Assembly: GCF_020497125.1 (NCBI RefSeq) | Contig: NC_059081.1 | Span: forward strand, 59,478,768 to 59,542,767 | Length of the DNA: 64,000 bases | Direction of reading: 5' to 3' | Origin: Mauremys mutica | Taxonomy: Eukaryota > Chordata > Testudines > Geoemydidae | In this document: one piece after another, positions 24,847 to 34,165 of the stretch | Layout of the letters: each line of letters starts with the position of its first letter | Position numbering within the stretch: position 1 is the first letter of the stretch | Made by a program: the position numbers and the translations under genes | Notes under the pieces: generated by a model | Databases searched by the model: none | Told to the model about the DNA's origin: nothing | The model's input: the letters and a program-made list of their open reading frames with translations, nothing else

Positions 24847-25448
24847 TCACTTCTGTGCTCTTCTGCACACTTCCTCATTTCAGCCTGAGCCACAAGAAGT
24901 ACCAAAATACCACAAGCACAGCTGTGATCACTGGTTTTAGGCCACTAAACCCCAAAAGTACCGGAAATCACAGAATAAAGGCTATTCCCATAAGCCTTCC
25001 AGACGAAAACGCTCTGGGTATATTTGAACAAACAGCATTAGGCTATTTAGTCAAACCTTTTGATGTTTGCCCATTACTATTTAATTTACAGTAAGTATGT
25101 AGTAACTCACTGAATACCATGGTAACTAATGAAAATGCTATTGCATCACTTTGTGGTCAGGCTCTCAATAATTTCATGGGGAAGCAGTAATTAACTTCTT
25201 TTACCATGGACTCAGCGCATGTAATAGTTTCCCTCCAGCATTGTTTGTCATGACTGACCCACATCTCACCACCAGACATTTGACATTTTTAATGTATAAT
25301 ATCAAACTGAGAAAAGCAGCAGATAACATACAGTGGATATCTTATTCCTGAGCACCCACACCTAAGATCTAGTATAGTCCCTAGTAGAAATCCACTCTTG
25401 ATCACAAAAGATAGGGCAAATGCCACTCTTCATCAGAGATTTCCCAGA
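24847..25448. other. intergenic DNA, nothing recognised
   Basis: No gene or nameable repeat. One 79-codon frame (24855-25094) has no family motif. Confidence 0.4.
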
Positions 25449-25540
25449 TGTGAAAAAGAGCTCTGTGTAAGTTCGAAAGCTTGTCTTTCTCACCAACAGA
25501 AGTTGGTCCAATCAGAGATATTACCACCTTGTCTCTCTAG
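25449..25540 (-). repeat. interspersed repeat, copy 2 (unclassified)
   Basis: Reverse-orientation copy of the repeat at 11445-11540. It shows GAGCTCTGTGTAAG, TTCGAAAGCTTGTC and CACCAACAGAAGTTGGTCCA. Confidence 0.55.
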
Positions 25541-26065
25541 TCTTCATCAAAACATTCCAGCTTCTGGTGGATGCCACATTACAGTCATTGTATGTGATGA
25601 AAAGTAGCATTTTTAATGTTATCTATCACTTGAGTAATTTGAAGTGCATGATCTATGGCCTTTCAAAGGAAAATCTGTTCCCGGGTTCTTCAATGGGCAG
25701 GATTCTGCCCAAACCCACTATTTGAGGGTTACTTTTTAAGCAATAGCTGTCAAAATACAACAGTGAAACAAGTATACTTTACCCATAAAAGGACTGCAAA
25801 CATGGTATCTGCCCATCATTATGTTTTATCCATTTAACAGTGGTGCCCATTTGTGAACCAATCTTTAATCTATTGTACCCAAACAATCATTACTACGTAA
25901 GAAAAAAATATGAATATGTAATTGTAACACCACCACAAAACCTCTCCAGAACATAGTCATCTCTACCTGGTCTGAGATAGCACATTTTCTGTTATTTATC
26001 TCTTTATCAAGCTAAACCCCCCTGTTGGTCTGTCTGCATCCATCTGTTGTCTCTTGTCTTATACT

Positions 26066-26191
26066 TAGATTGTAAGCTCTTTGGGGCAGAGACTGTGTTT
26101 TTTTGTTCTATGTTTGTGCAGCACCTAGCACAGTGGGGTCCTGGTGCATGAGTAGAGCTCCTAGGTGCTACAGTGATACAAATAATAATAA
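26066..26191 (+). repeat. LINE-tail/MIR-like repeat, copy 3
   Basis: The best preserved of three copies: TAGATTGTAAGCTCTTTGGG, then GCAGCACCTAGCACAGTGGG, CTCCTAGGTGCTAC and the tail AATAATAATA. It overlaps a 169-codon minus-strand frame (26007-26516), which is therefore not a gene. Confidence 0.55.
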
Positions 26192-26319
26192 GGAGAAGAG
26201 GAGCCAGGCTTATAGCCATGAAGAGGTGACTCCTCAAGCCCAACTTTTGCCGATTTTGCCAAGGCTGAGAAGAGAGAGAGATCAAAGGAAACGTCAAATC
26301 ATTATAGGATCCTGGGCCT

Positions 26320-26890
26320 AGAAAAAGGAGGGGGGTGAGTGAGTTGCCGTAGCCTGCCCAGGGCATCTCAGAGAAAACTGACATGCTGGCAAGGGAGCAC
26401 GCGGACAGACAGCATGCTGCAAGGACAGTCAGTTTCTCCCAGACAGAGATGATAGTTAGCGGAGTTTCAGGGACCTTACGAAAGTAAGCAAGGAAAGATC
26501 GAAGTGTAAGACCCATGCATATAGACGTTTTAATGCTTTTACCCTTTGCTCTATGTGCTTCGTACCTTTGGGGGAATGAATAAAGAATGATTTGGTCTGA
26601 AGATGCTATTTTTGTGTCCCTTTAACCACCTTGCTGGTCACAGGTCCTTGGAGTGAAAGGACTCACACGTAACACATGCAGCTGGGTTACCGTGGTTGGG
26701 AAACGGGGACTGCAGCCCAGACACTCAGTCCCAGAGCTGTTGCACTGCATGCTTCGGCCCAGAAGCAGGTACAGGGAGTCAGGCCTGTCCCATAAGAGGT
26801 GGTCTTAGAGGGACTATATAGGAGTCTAAAGTGCAGTTCATCCTGTAACTGTGACATTTGGTATTTAGCATCACCTCTTGAAAAATGTAT
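26320..26890 (+). mobile_element. LTR-like repeat
   Basis: It contains GAATGAATAAAGAATG (a polyadenylation-signal-like motif) followed by CCACCTTGCTGGTCACAGGT. By recall this resembles turtle retroviral-type LTR sequence. Boundaries and target-site duplications are not defined and no retroviral coding sequence is attached. Confidence 0.35.
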
Positions 26891-26903
26891 CACCCAGGCA
26901 TCT

Positions 26904-27054
26904 CTAATGCATCTGTCTTATGAGTTACCAGATGAATAATAATTTGTATCAAAATTTACAAAATGTTTAGAATTCATACATATACTGGCAATCGAAATCC
27001 TGAAATAAACATGACCCCAGAACACCAGCAGAGAGCTCTAATCATGAATATAGT
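26904..27054 (+). repeat. 151-bp duplicated segment, copy 1
   Basis: Matches 29248-29398 over 151 bases with one mismatch (g at 26915, c at 29259). It ends where a MITE-like fragment begins at about 27055. Confidence 0.95.
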
Positions 27055-27145
27055 GCTTCAGTGTAGACACTCTCTACATTGACGGGAGTGGTTCTCATGT
27101 CACTGTAGTTAATCCACCTCCTCGAGAGGCAGTAGCAGGCAGTTA
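27055..27145. mobile_element. MITE fragment
   Basis: Starts GCTTCAGTGTAGACACTC and continues CTACATTGACGGGAG... TAATCCACCTCCTCGAGAGG. This resembles the ends of short GTGTAGAC-type DNA elements that I associate with turtles. It is truncated, and no right terminus is seen. Confidence 0.45.
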
Positions 27146-29247
27146 CTATTTGCATCTTTCTGAAAGTTTAGTCCATCTGAGCACAGTTGGTGCTGAATAG
27201 CAAAGAAAGCATTCAAAATCTAAATAACAGGACGTGGGATGTGAGTTTGTGTGTATGCAAAAGCAAGGGTGAGCCAGTTTTGAAAGAATAAGAAGTCTCC
27301 AGTTTCTAAAACCAAACTCAGCCCTTTTTTAAGTTTCTGAATTGTGTGGATTAGAAATTGATCAAACTTTGCAGCTTTTTTCTACCTTCATAATAGGTCA
27401 AACCCAAACCCTGGAAGTTATCAAATTTCAGTCAGTGAATCATGTTTTCATTTAACTATGATGCCAAATGGAACAACTGCAAGTAAAAAAAGTACCAACA
27501 AAATAATCATCTACAACTACACCCTTCCAGCATCACTTCCTAAAAGGTGCTGCTGTCACCACACACTCTCACTACTATTCTTAAAACTGCATGCATTGCA
27601 CTGGACCTGAACAACCACAAACTTTGGAGAAGTGCAGATCCGAATCTAAAACTCACATTTATCTTTGGCATCAATATGTTTATTATTTTGCTTCCATTGT
27701 CTATCTAGGACTGGAACCAAGTTTAGCTAGATGAAATGAGGAAAGAAGACTATATGGTTTTTCTGGCTAGGATTGTCTATGGCAGTGAAGGTAATCTCAA
27801 GAGAGATTTTCTTCTCATGTGATTCCCAGTGTAATGTGTCATAGAGGTAGATGTTCCTCTGAATTCCTGACTGTAATTCTCAGTAAGCAAGAAATGAACT
27901 ACACACATTCATTGATGAGAAAATAGGTCCCTAATTTGTTTAGTATGACAGGGTAGGTCTCTTGGCAGATGTATCGGGCACTGTGGTTTACCAGACCCCA
28001 AATAAATCTGGCCCTCAGTGTCTGAATACCAAACTGTTTGCACACTTCCACCTAGTTAGCCAAGAGCTATTTAAGCCTTACAAAGATAGGCCTAAGGCAA
28101 AAACCTGGATCTAAACTCACCCCAGTGTGGACCTGACTTGGATCTAGATTGAGGAATTCTAATTCTTTTTATGTACTCAAAACGTTATTTCTGGAGAAAC
28201 CGTTGGTATTTTTTTAAATCCCAAAATTTTTTACCCTCTGGTTTTAAATCTTTGAACTGCACCACCCTGCCCTCTGATGTCTTGCTTCATGCACACAGAT
28301 TATTATTCTTTACACTTCCTGGACCAGCTATGCTTATTGCTAAGTGACGGAGAGAATTCATGCACATCTATCCCCTTTCCTTTTATTGGCAAGTTAATCG
28401 GCTTCTGTTTCTCTAATCCTGATGCTGGACCCTTCCCCCTGACATTAGTTTGGGCTCAACAATAGTTTTAAAGACAATAAATGTGGAAACATAAGAAAAC
28501 CAAAATGCAACATATGCTCAGGGCTAAAAAGAAAAGCCAAGAGCAGAAGTGAAAATTTCAAAGAAAAAGACACCAGTTAAAAACTCTTTACAAATCAGAG
28601 CCAATTGGAAATATTAGAAAAGAAGGATTGTACTTTCACTTGATACAGATCAAGGAAAGCACTAAATACTTATTCCCCTTCCTTTTAGTGCAGAGCTACA
28701 AGAGGTTTTGTTTTACCACATAGCTGTCACAGAGAGTCTCGACGATATTGGAGTTATTGATCAGGGTTGCCTTCTTCACTCTCTTTGCTTCTCTTGTTAT
28801 TGAGAAGAAGAGGGATGTGTTATAGTCATCTTTGTAGTAGATTATATTTTCCGTATATACCTCTGTTTGCCAGAATTAGTTGAATTATTGGTTGATGAGA
28901 CTAATTTATCCCACTTTTTCTACTCATGAATTGATCATAGCTCCAATTCCTACCGTCTCTCGCAGACAAAAGGATGCCAACAACAACATCCGAATTGAGC
29001 ATAAATTCATCCTGATTTCTATGAGTTAATCGTGAGTATTCACCAAACAGCTTATACATATACACCTCAACTGATGGGTTGTTCAGAAACTGTTGTCTTT
29101 GCAAATACCCTTGTTTGTTTATTTTCCTCAATGGTGTGTAGCAGGTCACCTAATTCACATGCTATTGTTTCTGCTCTCTGAATTGAATGGCTGAAACTTT
29201 TAAAACAGGAGTATAACAAATGAAGCATGTCAGCTAATGAGCAGCTG
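27146..29247. other. intergenic DNA between the two duplicate copies
   Basis: No gene is supported. An 82-codon minus-strand frame at 28901-29149 has a protein-like composition (…YKLFGEYSRLTHRNQDEF…) but matches no family I know. It could be a retroelement relic. Confidence 0.35.
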
Positions 29248-29398
29248 CTAATGCATCTCTCTTATGAGTTACCAGATGAATAATAATTTGTATCAAAATT
29301 TACAAAATGTTTAGAATTCATACATATACTGGCAATCGAAATCCTGAAATAAACATGACCCCAGAACACCAGCAGAGAGCTCTAATCATGAATATAGT
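29248..29398 (+). repeat. 151-bp duplicated segment, copy 2
   Basis: Near-identical partner of 26904-27054 in the same orientation, 2344 bp away. The flanks on both sides differ from those of copy 1. Confidence 0.95.
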
Positions 29399-29639
29399 CA
29401 TGAATCACTTTCTTCTATTATTAAACCAGTGCTGCTGCTTACTAATTTGTCTAATCTCTGCAGGCTCCTTTGAAAAAAAAAAGATTTTAATTGAATAGAA
29501 CACAAAATACAAACTCCATAAGCAACTAACCATGGACATTTGACTAAAACTTAATCCGAGAATTTGACAAAACAAGGGCAAATAATATAGGTTCGCTTGT
29601 GTTTAGAAGCAGGACACTTAATTTTTTAAATATTATAAG

Positions 29640-30100
29640 GAGGCAGCATGGTCTAGAATGGAAGACTGAGGGCTTGTCTACACTTACAGCGCTGCAGTGG
29701 TGCAACTGTAGCGTTCAGTGAAGACGCTATCTACAATGACAGGCAAGCTTCGCTGAGAGGTGGTCGCTATGTCAACGGGAGAAGCCTTACCATCAACATA
29801 GCGCTGTTTACACCAGGGGTTAGGTTGATATAACTATGTCACTTAGGGATGTGAATTTCCACACCCCTGAGTTCATAGTTATACTGGCATAAGTTGGCCA
29901 TGTAGACCAAGCCTGGGAATCAGGAGACCTGGGTTTCTCATCCTAACAGTGTCTTGCTGCCTCTCAGAGGTGTTGTGAACCTACCTATCTGTCTTGGTAA
30001 TTTTATTATGCACATTCCCATGGCATCTGGGTTTTAACTAATGCATGTGAAATGCTTTGAGCGCCTTGAAAGGAAGGCACTTTTAAAATGGTGTATGTGA
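29640..30100 (+). repeat. MIR SINE split by a MITE
   Basis: The left MIR part (29640-29670, GGCAGCATGGTCTAGAATGG) and right part (29914-30100, GGAATCAGGAGACCTGGGTT then GCCTCTCAGAGGTGTTGTGA) are collinear MIR sequence interrupted by the element at 29671-29913. Confidence 0.65.
29671..29913. mobile_element. MITE inserted in MIR
   Basis: A 243-bp element with inverted termini GGCTTGTCTACA (left) and TGTAGACCAAGCC (right), which match except for one extra base. Inside are AGCGCTGCAGTGG and other CpG-bearing motifs. It is non-autonomous and has no ORF. The target-site duplication is too decayed to call. Confidence 0.7.
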
Positions 30101-30953
30101 TGCTTTTTAAAAACTAGAATGAATTCCCAAAACCATCCAGCTTCCTCAGGGTGGTAGGGTTCATTTTTATACACTCTCCTTTAAGGGATATTTTGAAATA
30201 AATGTTTATATGGTGAGTTAAGGCAGGATTCATTTTTCTAAGAAGCGTCCAGTTTAAAATTAAGAAGTACTTCCCAGAATTTTGGTCACTGGTTCCTGAG
30301 TGGAAATATTTGAAGCTGTTGCTAACATATTTATAGTGTTTAATATTCCATCCCAGAAAACATTTCTAATTTACTATGACTCAGTATTTTTACTTTTTTT
30401 TGGCAACAGAAAAACAATGAAACTTCTGTTTCTCATTGAATTTTGGCAGAGAACGACACTGCAGGCTGGCTTTGGCAGAACCACAGTCTGAGAAAAGGTC
30501 ACTCTTTTGGCTGAAAATTGTTGATTTTGGACATCATCTAGGTTTGCCCATGCCTATGGAAGCCACTGTCTTCAGGTGAAGAAATCACATGAAAGTGCTT
30601 ATTCTACAAGTTACTCTTTATTAGTGTCAACCAAAATAATCACTTCCTGTGAGGGACACTCAGCATGAGGTAATCCCAAGGACTATGTTCCATGTATTAT
30701 TAGGCTGGGCTGTTTAGCAGCTCCACAGATATTTCCTTAAAGAGGACAGTAATTGTATTGCACAACAATTTTTGATTTCATAAAGAGGACTGTTTGCTCC
30801 TGAGTTTGTAAATAGGGGGAGAACTGTATAGGGAAGGTATGTCAGACGGGTGCTGTATATATTTAAAAATAAGAAATCTAAAAAATAAATAAATCAGGAA
30901 ACCCAAGAGATAAGGCGGCATGCATTTAACACCTTCATAATCAAAACATTACA
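30101..30953. other. intergenic DNA, nothing recognised
   Basis: AT-rich with short frames only (63 codons at 30300-30491, hydrophobic, no motif). Confidence 0.4.
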
Positions 30954-31486
30954 GGCCAAATCCTCAGCTGATGTACAGTCATAGTTCCACTGAAGCCAGG
31001 GTTGGATGTAGGGGCAGGTGACCCAGGTGACCCCATGGGGTGCCGGGGGGTGGGGAGGGTGCCGGGTTTAGGATGCTGTTTTTGATGTTAGTGATAAAGG
31101 GAAAATAGAATGTTTGAAGTAAAATGTTCCAGGTATTCTGTATATGGATTCATTTTTCTCTAACCTCCTACAATGCTCTGGACCTTTGTAGAATCTCATG
31201 GAACCTTCCAGACTTTCTGAGAACTACATTTTGCTTATATATGGCATGAATAAATACAGATTTACAGATCCTAGTGTGCAAATTTATAAATCATGCATGC
31301 AATTTGTCCATCAAAGTTGTGAAATGGGCTACAAATGCAATACAAAATAAGGTATTCCAAAGTTTAACAAATGCAGTTGGGGGTGACAAAGACGCTTCTC
31401 ACCTGGGGTGCCATTTGGTCTAGGACTGGCCCTGACTGAAGCCAGTGGAGCTTTGACAGTTCACATCAGCTGAGGCTCTGTCCCTG
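30954..31486. repeat. palindromic repeat split by a hAT element
   Basis: The left half, 30954-30996 (GGCCAAATCCTCAGCTGATG ... CCACTGAAG), and the right half, 31435-31486 (CAGTGGAGC ... CATCAGCTGAGGCTC), are inverted versions of each other. Together they form an old foldback element separated by the insertion at 30997-31434. A related uninterrupted element is at 32169-32260. Confidence 0.65.
30997..31434. mobile_element. non-autonomous hAT-like element, 8-bp TSD
   Basis: A 438-bp element with termini CAGGGTTGGA and ACTGGCCCTG, bounded by the exact 8-bp duplication actgaagc at 30989-30996 and 31435-31442. CAGGG/CCCTG ends with 8-bp duplications are diagnostic of hAT-superfamily transposition. 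The interior is AT-rich with no transposase frame. Confidence 0.85.
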
Positions 31487-31556
31487 TATTTATGCAGTGT
31501 GGATAATTCAGGACTACTATACAAACTTTAACCTTGACATACCCTGAGAACGGATC

Positions 31557-31760
31557 AGATTTTCAAAAGTGCCTGAGTGACTCAGGAGCCTAAGGTCCAT
31601 TTTCAAAAGTAACCGGAACCGTGGAGCCTACCTCTCATTGCAAGCAAGTGGGATTTAGGCTCATGAATACTTAGGTTGCTTCTGAAACTTTTACCCTTGA
31701 TGTCAATGGGTATTGGACAGCTAAATTCCTTTGAGGATCCGGGCCATTGGTGCTTTTGAA
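31557..31760. repeat. decayed palindromic DNA element
   Basis: The left arm (TTTTCAAAAGTGCCTGAGTG...GGAGCCTAAGG) and right arm (GATTTAGGCTCATGAATACTT...TTTTGAAAATG) are imperfect inverted repeats. The same motif family occurs at 52163-52340 and 59596-59768. Confidence 0.55.
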
Positions 31761-32168
31761 AATGTTACTCTTTCTTTAAATTTATTGTTGCAGTAACTTT
31801 TTTTGTACTTAATTTATTTGTTTTTATACAGATAAAAGAGGGAAGGAAGGGTGTAGAAATGACATACTATCTGAGCTTTATAATGGGTTTCCTTAGGCCC
31901 CGGGCACTCTGGAGCATTACTGATCTTTGGTACAGTACCTCTCAATTGCCATTTCCCTGTTGTTTAGACAGCACTTTGTTCCCAGCTGTTGTCCTGTACG
32001 CTCCCTCAGGCAAAGCAGCTATCGCAAGAACTACTGGAGTGGCCTGATGTTGTAAAAATTGACTCAGTTTTCTCCAACACACACTGAATATGTTATTAGC
32101 ATCAAAACAGAGGCAGCTCCCATCTTGGGGACAGGAGCAGGGGATTCTTATCAAAACTGTCTTCACTC

Positions 32169-32260
32169 AGCAGATGCTAAGGGCCAGATCCTCAGCTGGT
32201 GTAAATTGGCATAGCTCGTTTGACATTAATGGAGCTATGCAGGCTTGTTCTGGCTGAGGC
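32169..32260. repeat. decayed palindromic repeat
   Basis: GGGCCAGATCCTCAGCTGGT...CATAGCTC is followed by the partial inverse GGAGCTATGC...GGCTGAGGCTCTGG. It is the same family as the element interrupted at 30954-31486. Confidence 0.5.
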
Positions 32261-32317
32261 TCTGGTTCTGCTTCACCTTCACCTGAAGTGAAACACGGCC
32301 CAGATTGCACTATTGAC

Positions 32318-32441
32318 TAGGATGACCAGACAGCAAGTGTGAAAAATCAGGACAGGGGATGGGGGGTAATAGGAGCCTATATAAGAAAAAGACCCAAAAA
32401 TCAGGACTGTCCCTATAAAATCTGGACATCTGGTCACCCTA
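32318..32441. mobile_element. 124-bp MITE, 8-bp TSD, copy 1
   Basis: Termini TAGGATGACCAGA / TCTGGTCACCCTA are inverted with one mismatch. The exact 8-bp target-site duplication is ctattgac (32310-32317 and 32442-32449). Most of the sequence is shared with the element at 47792-47917, including CAGCAAGTGTGAAAA and CCTATATAAGAAAAAG. Short length, no ORF and 8-bp duplications point to a hAT-mobilised MITE. Confidence 0.9.
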
Positions 32442-32532
32442 CTATTGACAGACAACATTCTGACGATTGGCTAAAGAGAAATGAAGCTCTTCCCCTTAAT
32501 CTGAAACCCTTCTTAGCTTGTAACATTTAGAG

Positions 32533-33387
32533 CAGGGCTGCCCAGAGGGGGAGGGCAAAGGGGGCAATTTGCCCTGGGCCCCGGGCTCCGCAGGGGCCCC
32601 CAAGAGAAGAGCGGAGGCTCCTGCCTCCGCCCCTCTCCTGGAGCCTCAGCGCATCAAGCGCCGAGACTCCGGCCAAGCCCCTGAGCCCCGCCCCGCTCAG
32701 AGCCGCGTGGGGAGGGGGCGGGGCTGGGAGCTCCAACGGGGCCTGAGCCCCGCCCCGCTCAGAGCCGCGTGGGGAGGGGGCGGGGCTGGGAGCTCCAACG
32801 GGGCCTGAGCCCCGCCCCGCTCAGTGCCGCGTGGGGAGGGGGCGGGGCTGGGAGCTCCAACGGCTCCGCTCGGCGTGGAGCTCACAGCCCCGCCCCCTCA
32901 CCACGCGGCTCTGAGCGGGACGGAGCTCAGGCCCCGCCGGCGACGCGCTCGGTAAGAGGCCGGGGGGGAGAAGCCGGGGCCGGGGCCGGGGCCGGGGCTG
33001 GGGGAAGAAGCCGGGGCCAGGCAGGCAGGCGGGCGGGGGGAGAAGCAGCGGCCGGGGCCGGGCGGCGGCGGGAGAAGCGGGACCCGGGGCCGGGCGGGGG
33101 GGGAGAAGCGGGACCCGCCGCCGCCGAAGCGCAGCCCGGTCTTCGGCGGCGGGGGGCCCCTTCTGTTCCGGGACCCGCCGCCGAAGTGCCCCAAAGGCCC
33201 GCGGCGGGGACCCCCCCCGCCACTGAATTACCGCCGAAGACCGGGCGGCGGGTCCCGCTTCGGCGGTAATTCGGCGGCGGGGGGCTCCCGCCGCGGGTCT
33301 TCGGGGCACTTTGGCGGCGGGTCCCGGAACGGAAGGGCCCCCCGCCGCTGAAGACCCCGGGCCCCCGGAATCCTCTGGGCGGCCCTG
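32533..33387. mobile_element. 855-bp extremely GC-rich hAT-like element, 8-bp TSD
   Basis: Termini CAGGGCTGCCCAGA and TCTGGGCGGCCCTG are inverted with one mismatch, and the exact 8-bp duplication atttagag flanks it (32525-32532 and 33388-33395). The interior is very GC- and CpG-rich: a 62-bp unit repeated about three times at 32680-32865 (phase marks at 32699, 32761 and 32823), a partial inverted copy at 32878-32920, then GGGGCC and CGCCGAAG-type runs. All six frames stay open for 60-166 codons here only because A/T-rich stops are absent. These are not genes. Confidence 0.9.
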
Positions 33388-33949
33388 ATTTAGAGTAGAG
33401 TATGCATTTTATTTCAGGAGTTTTTAAACATGCACATCATTCATAGGGGAGAAATAGCCTCCGCCATTTAAGATTAATCAGCCTGCTAGAGAAATACTTC
33501 TTTCCCCAGATGTGGAATTCTTCTCCCAAATTCCCCCTCAAAAATACACTAGTTTGAGGCTAGCATTTAAGTCCTGGACAGTGACAGACTTAAGGTCTGA
33601 TATCACAAGGTCTAGAAACAGGAACTTTTTTTAAAAGGAGCAATTCCCTTTCCATTGCAACTTATAGCACTTGCATCTAGCCCTACCTATCAAACTTACA
33701 TTGTACCATTTTCATTGTACCAGACTTACATTGTACCATTTGTATGGCCAAGTTATTTCAGGTACATTTCAAAGGTGTTTTAATATATTTCCATTTTTCC
33801 TCTCTTTGAAGGCTCTATACAGATAGAAGAATGCAAAGATAACCCCCAATACATTTAAGGACTTTGAAACATTTAGTAACATATTTTTTTCCCTGTAAAA
33901 TATGTGTGTACACAATATATTTATAATGGTGTGCTACAATGGTTTTACT
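33388..33949. other. intergenic DNA, nothing recognised
   Basis: AT-rich sequence. A short local repeat (CTTACATTGTACCATTT) occurs twice at about 33697-33740. Confidence 0.4.
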
Positions 33950-34165
33950 GGAAGCCACTGTAGCTCATGGAGAGGGGAATGGGCTGGAACATAGGAGATC
34001 AGGGCTCTATTCTTGGCTCTGACACTGGGGAGGTGACTTTCCATGGTCACTCTGCCTGTCTCCCACTCTGTAAAATGGGAATAATTATATGTACTCCTCT
34101 TTGTAAAATGCTTCTGAGACCACCAGATGAAAAGTGCTCCGTAAAAGCAAACTCGCATATTGAGT
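33950..34165 (+). repeat. MIR SINE, plus strand
   Basis: It has GCTGGAACATAGGAGATCAG, the CTCTGACACTGGGGAGGTGA core, CTCTGTAAAATGGGAATAAT and a tail with AAAATGCTTCTGAGACC. These are the consecutive MIR landmarks. Confidence 0.65.

Noticed and set aside
26007..26516. 169-codon minus-strand frame with hydrophobic stretches
   Set aside because: It overlaps a recognisable SINE/LINE-tail repeat at 26066-26191 and an LTR-like repeat, and it has no known motif.
28277..28465. Hydrophobic 62-codon frame resembling a small membrane protein
   Set aside because: Length and composition are expected by chance in AT-rich DNA, and there is no supporting context.
28901..29149. 82-codon minus-strand frame with protein-like composition
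   Set aside because: Not recognised. It may be a retroelement relic, but the evidence is too thin for a gene call.
32769..33309. Open frames of up to 166 codons on both strands, proline/glycine/arginine-rich
   Set aside because: They lie wholly inside a GC-rich transposable element with defined ends. All frames are open because stop codons are scarce in such composition.
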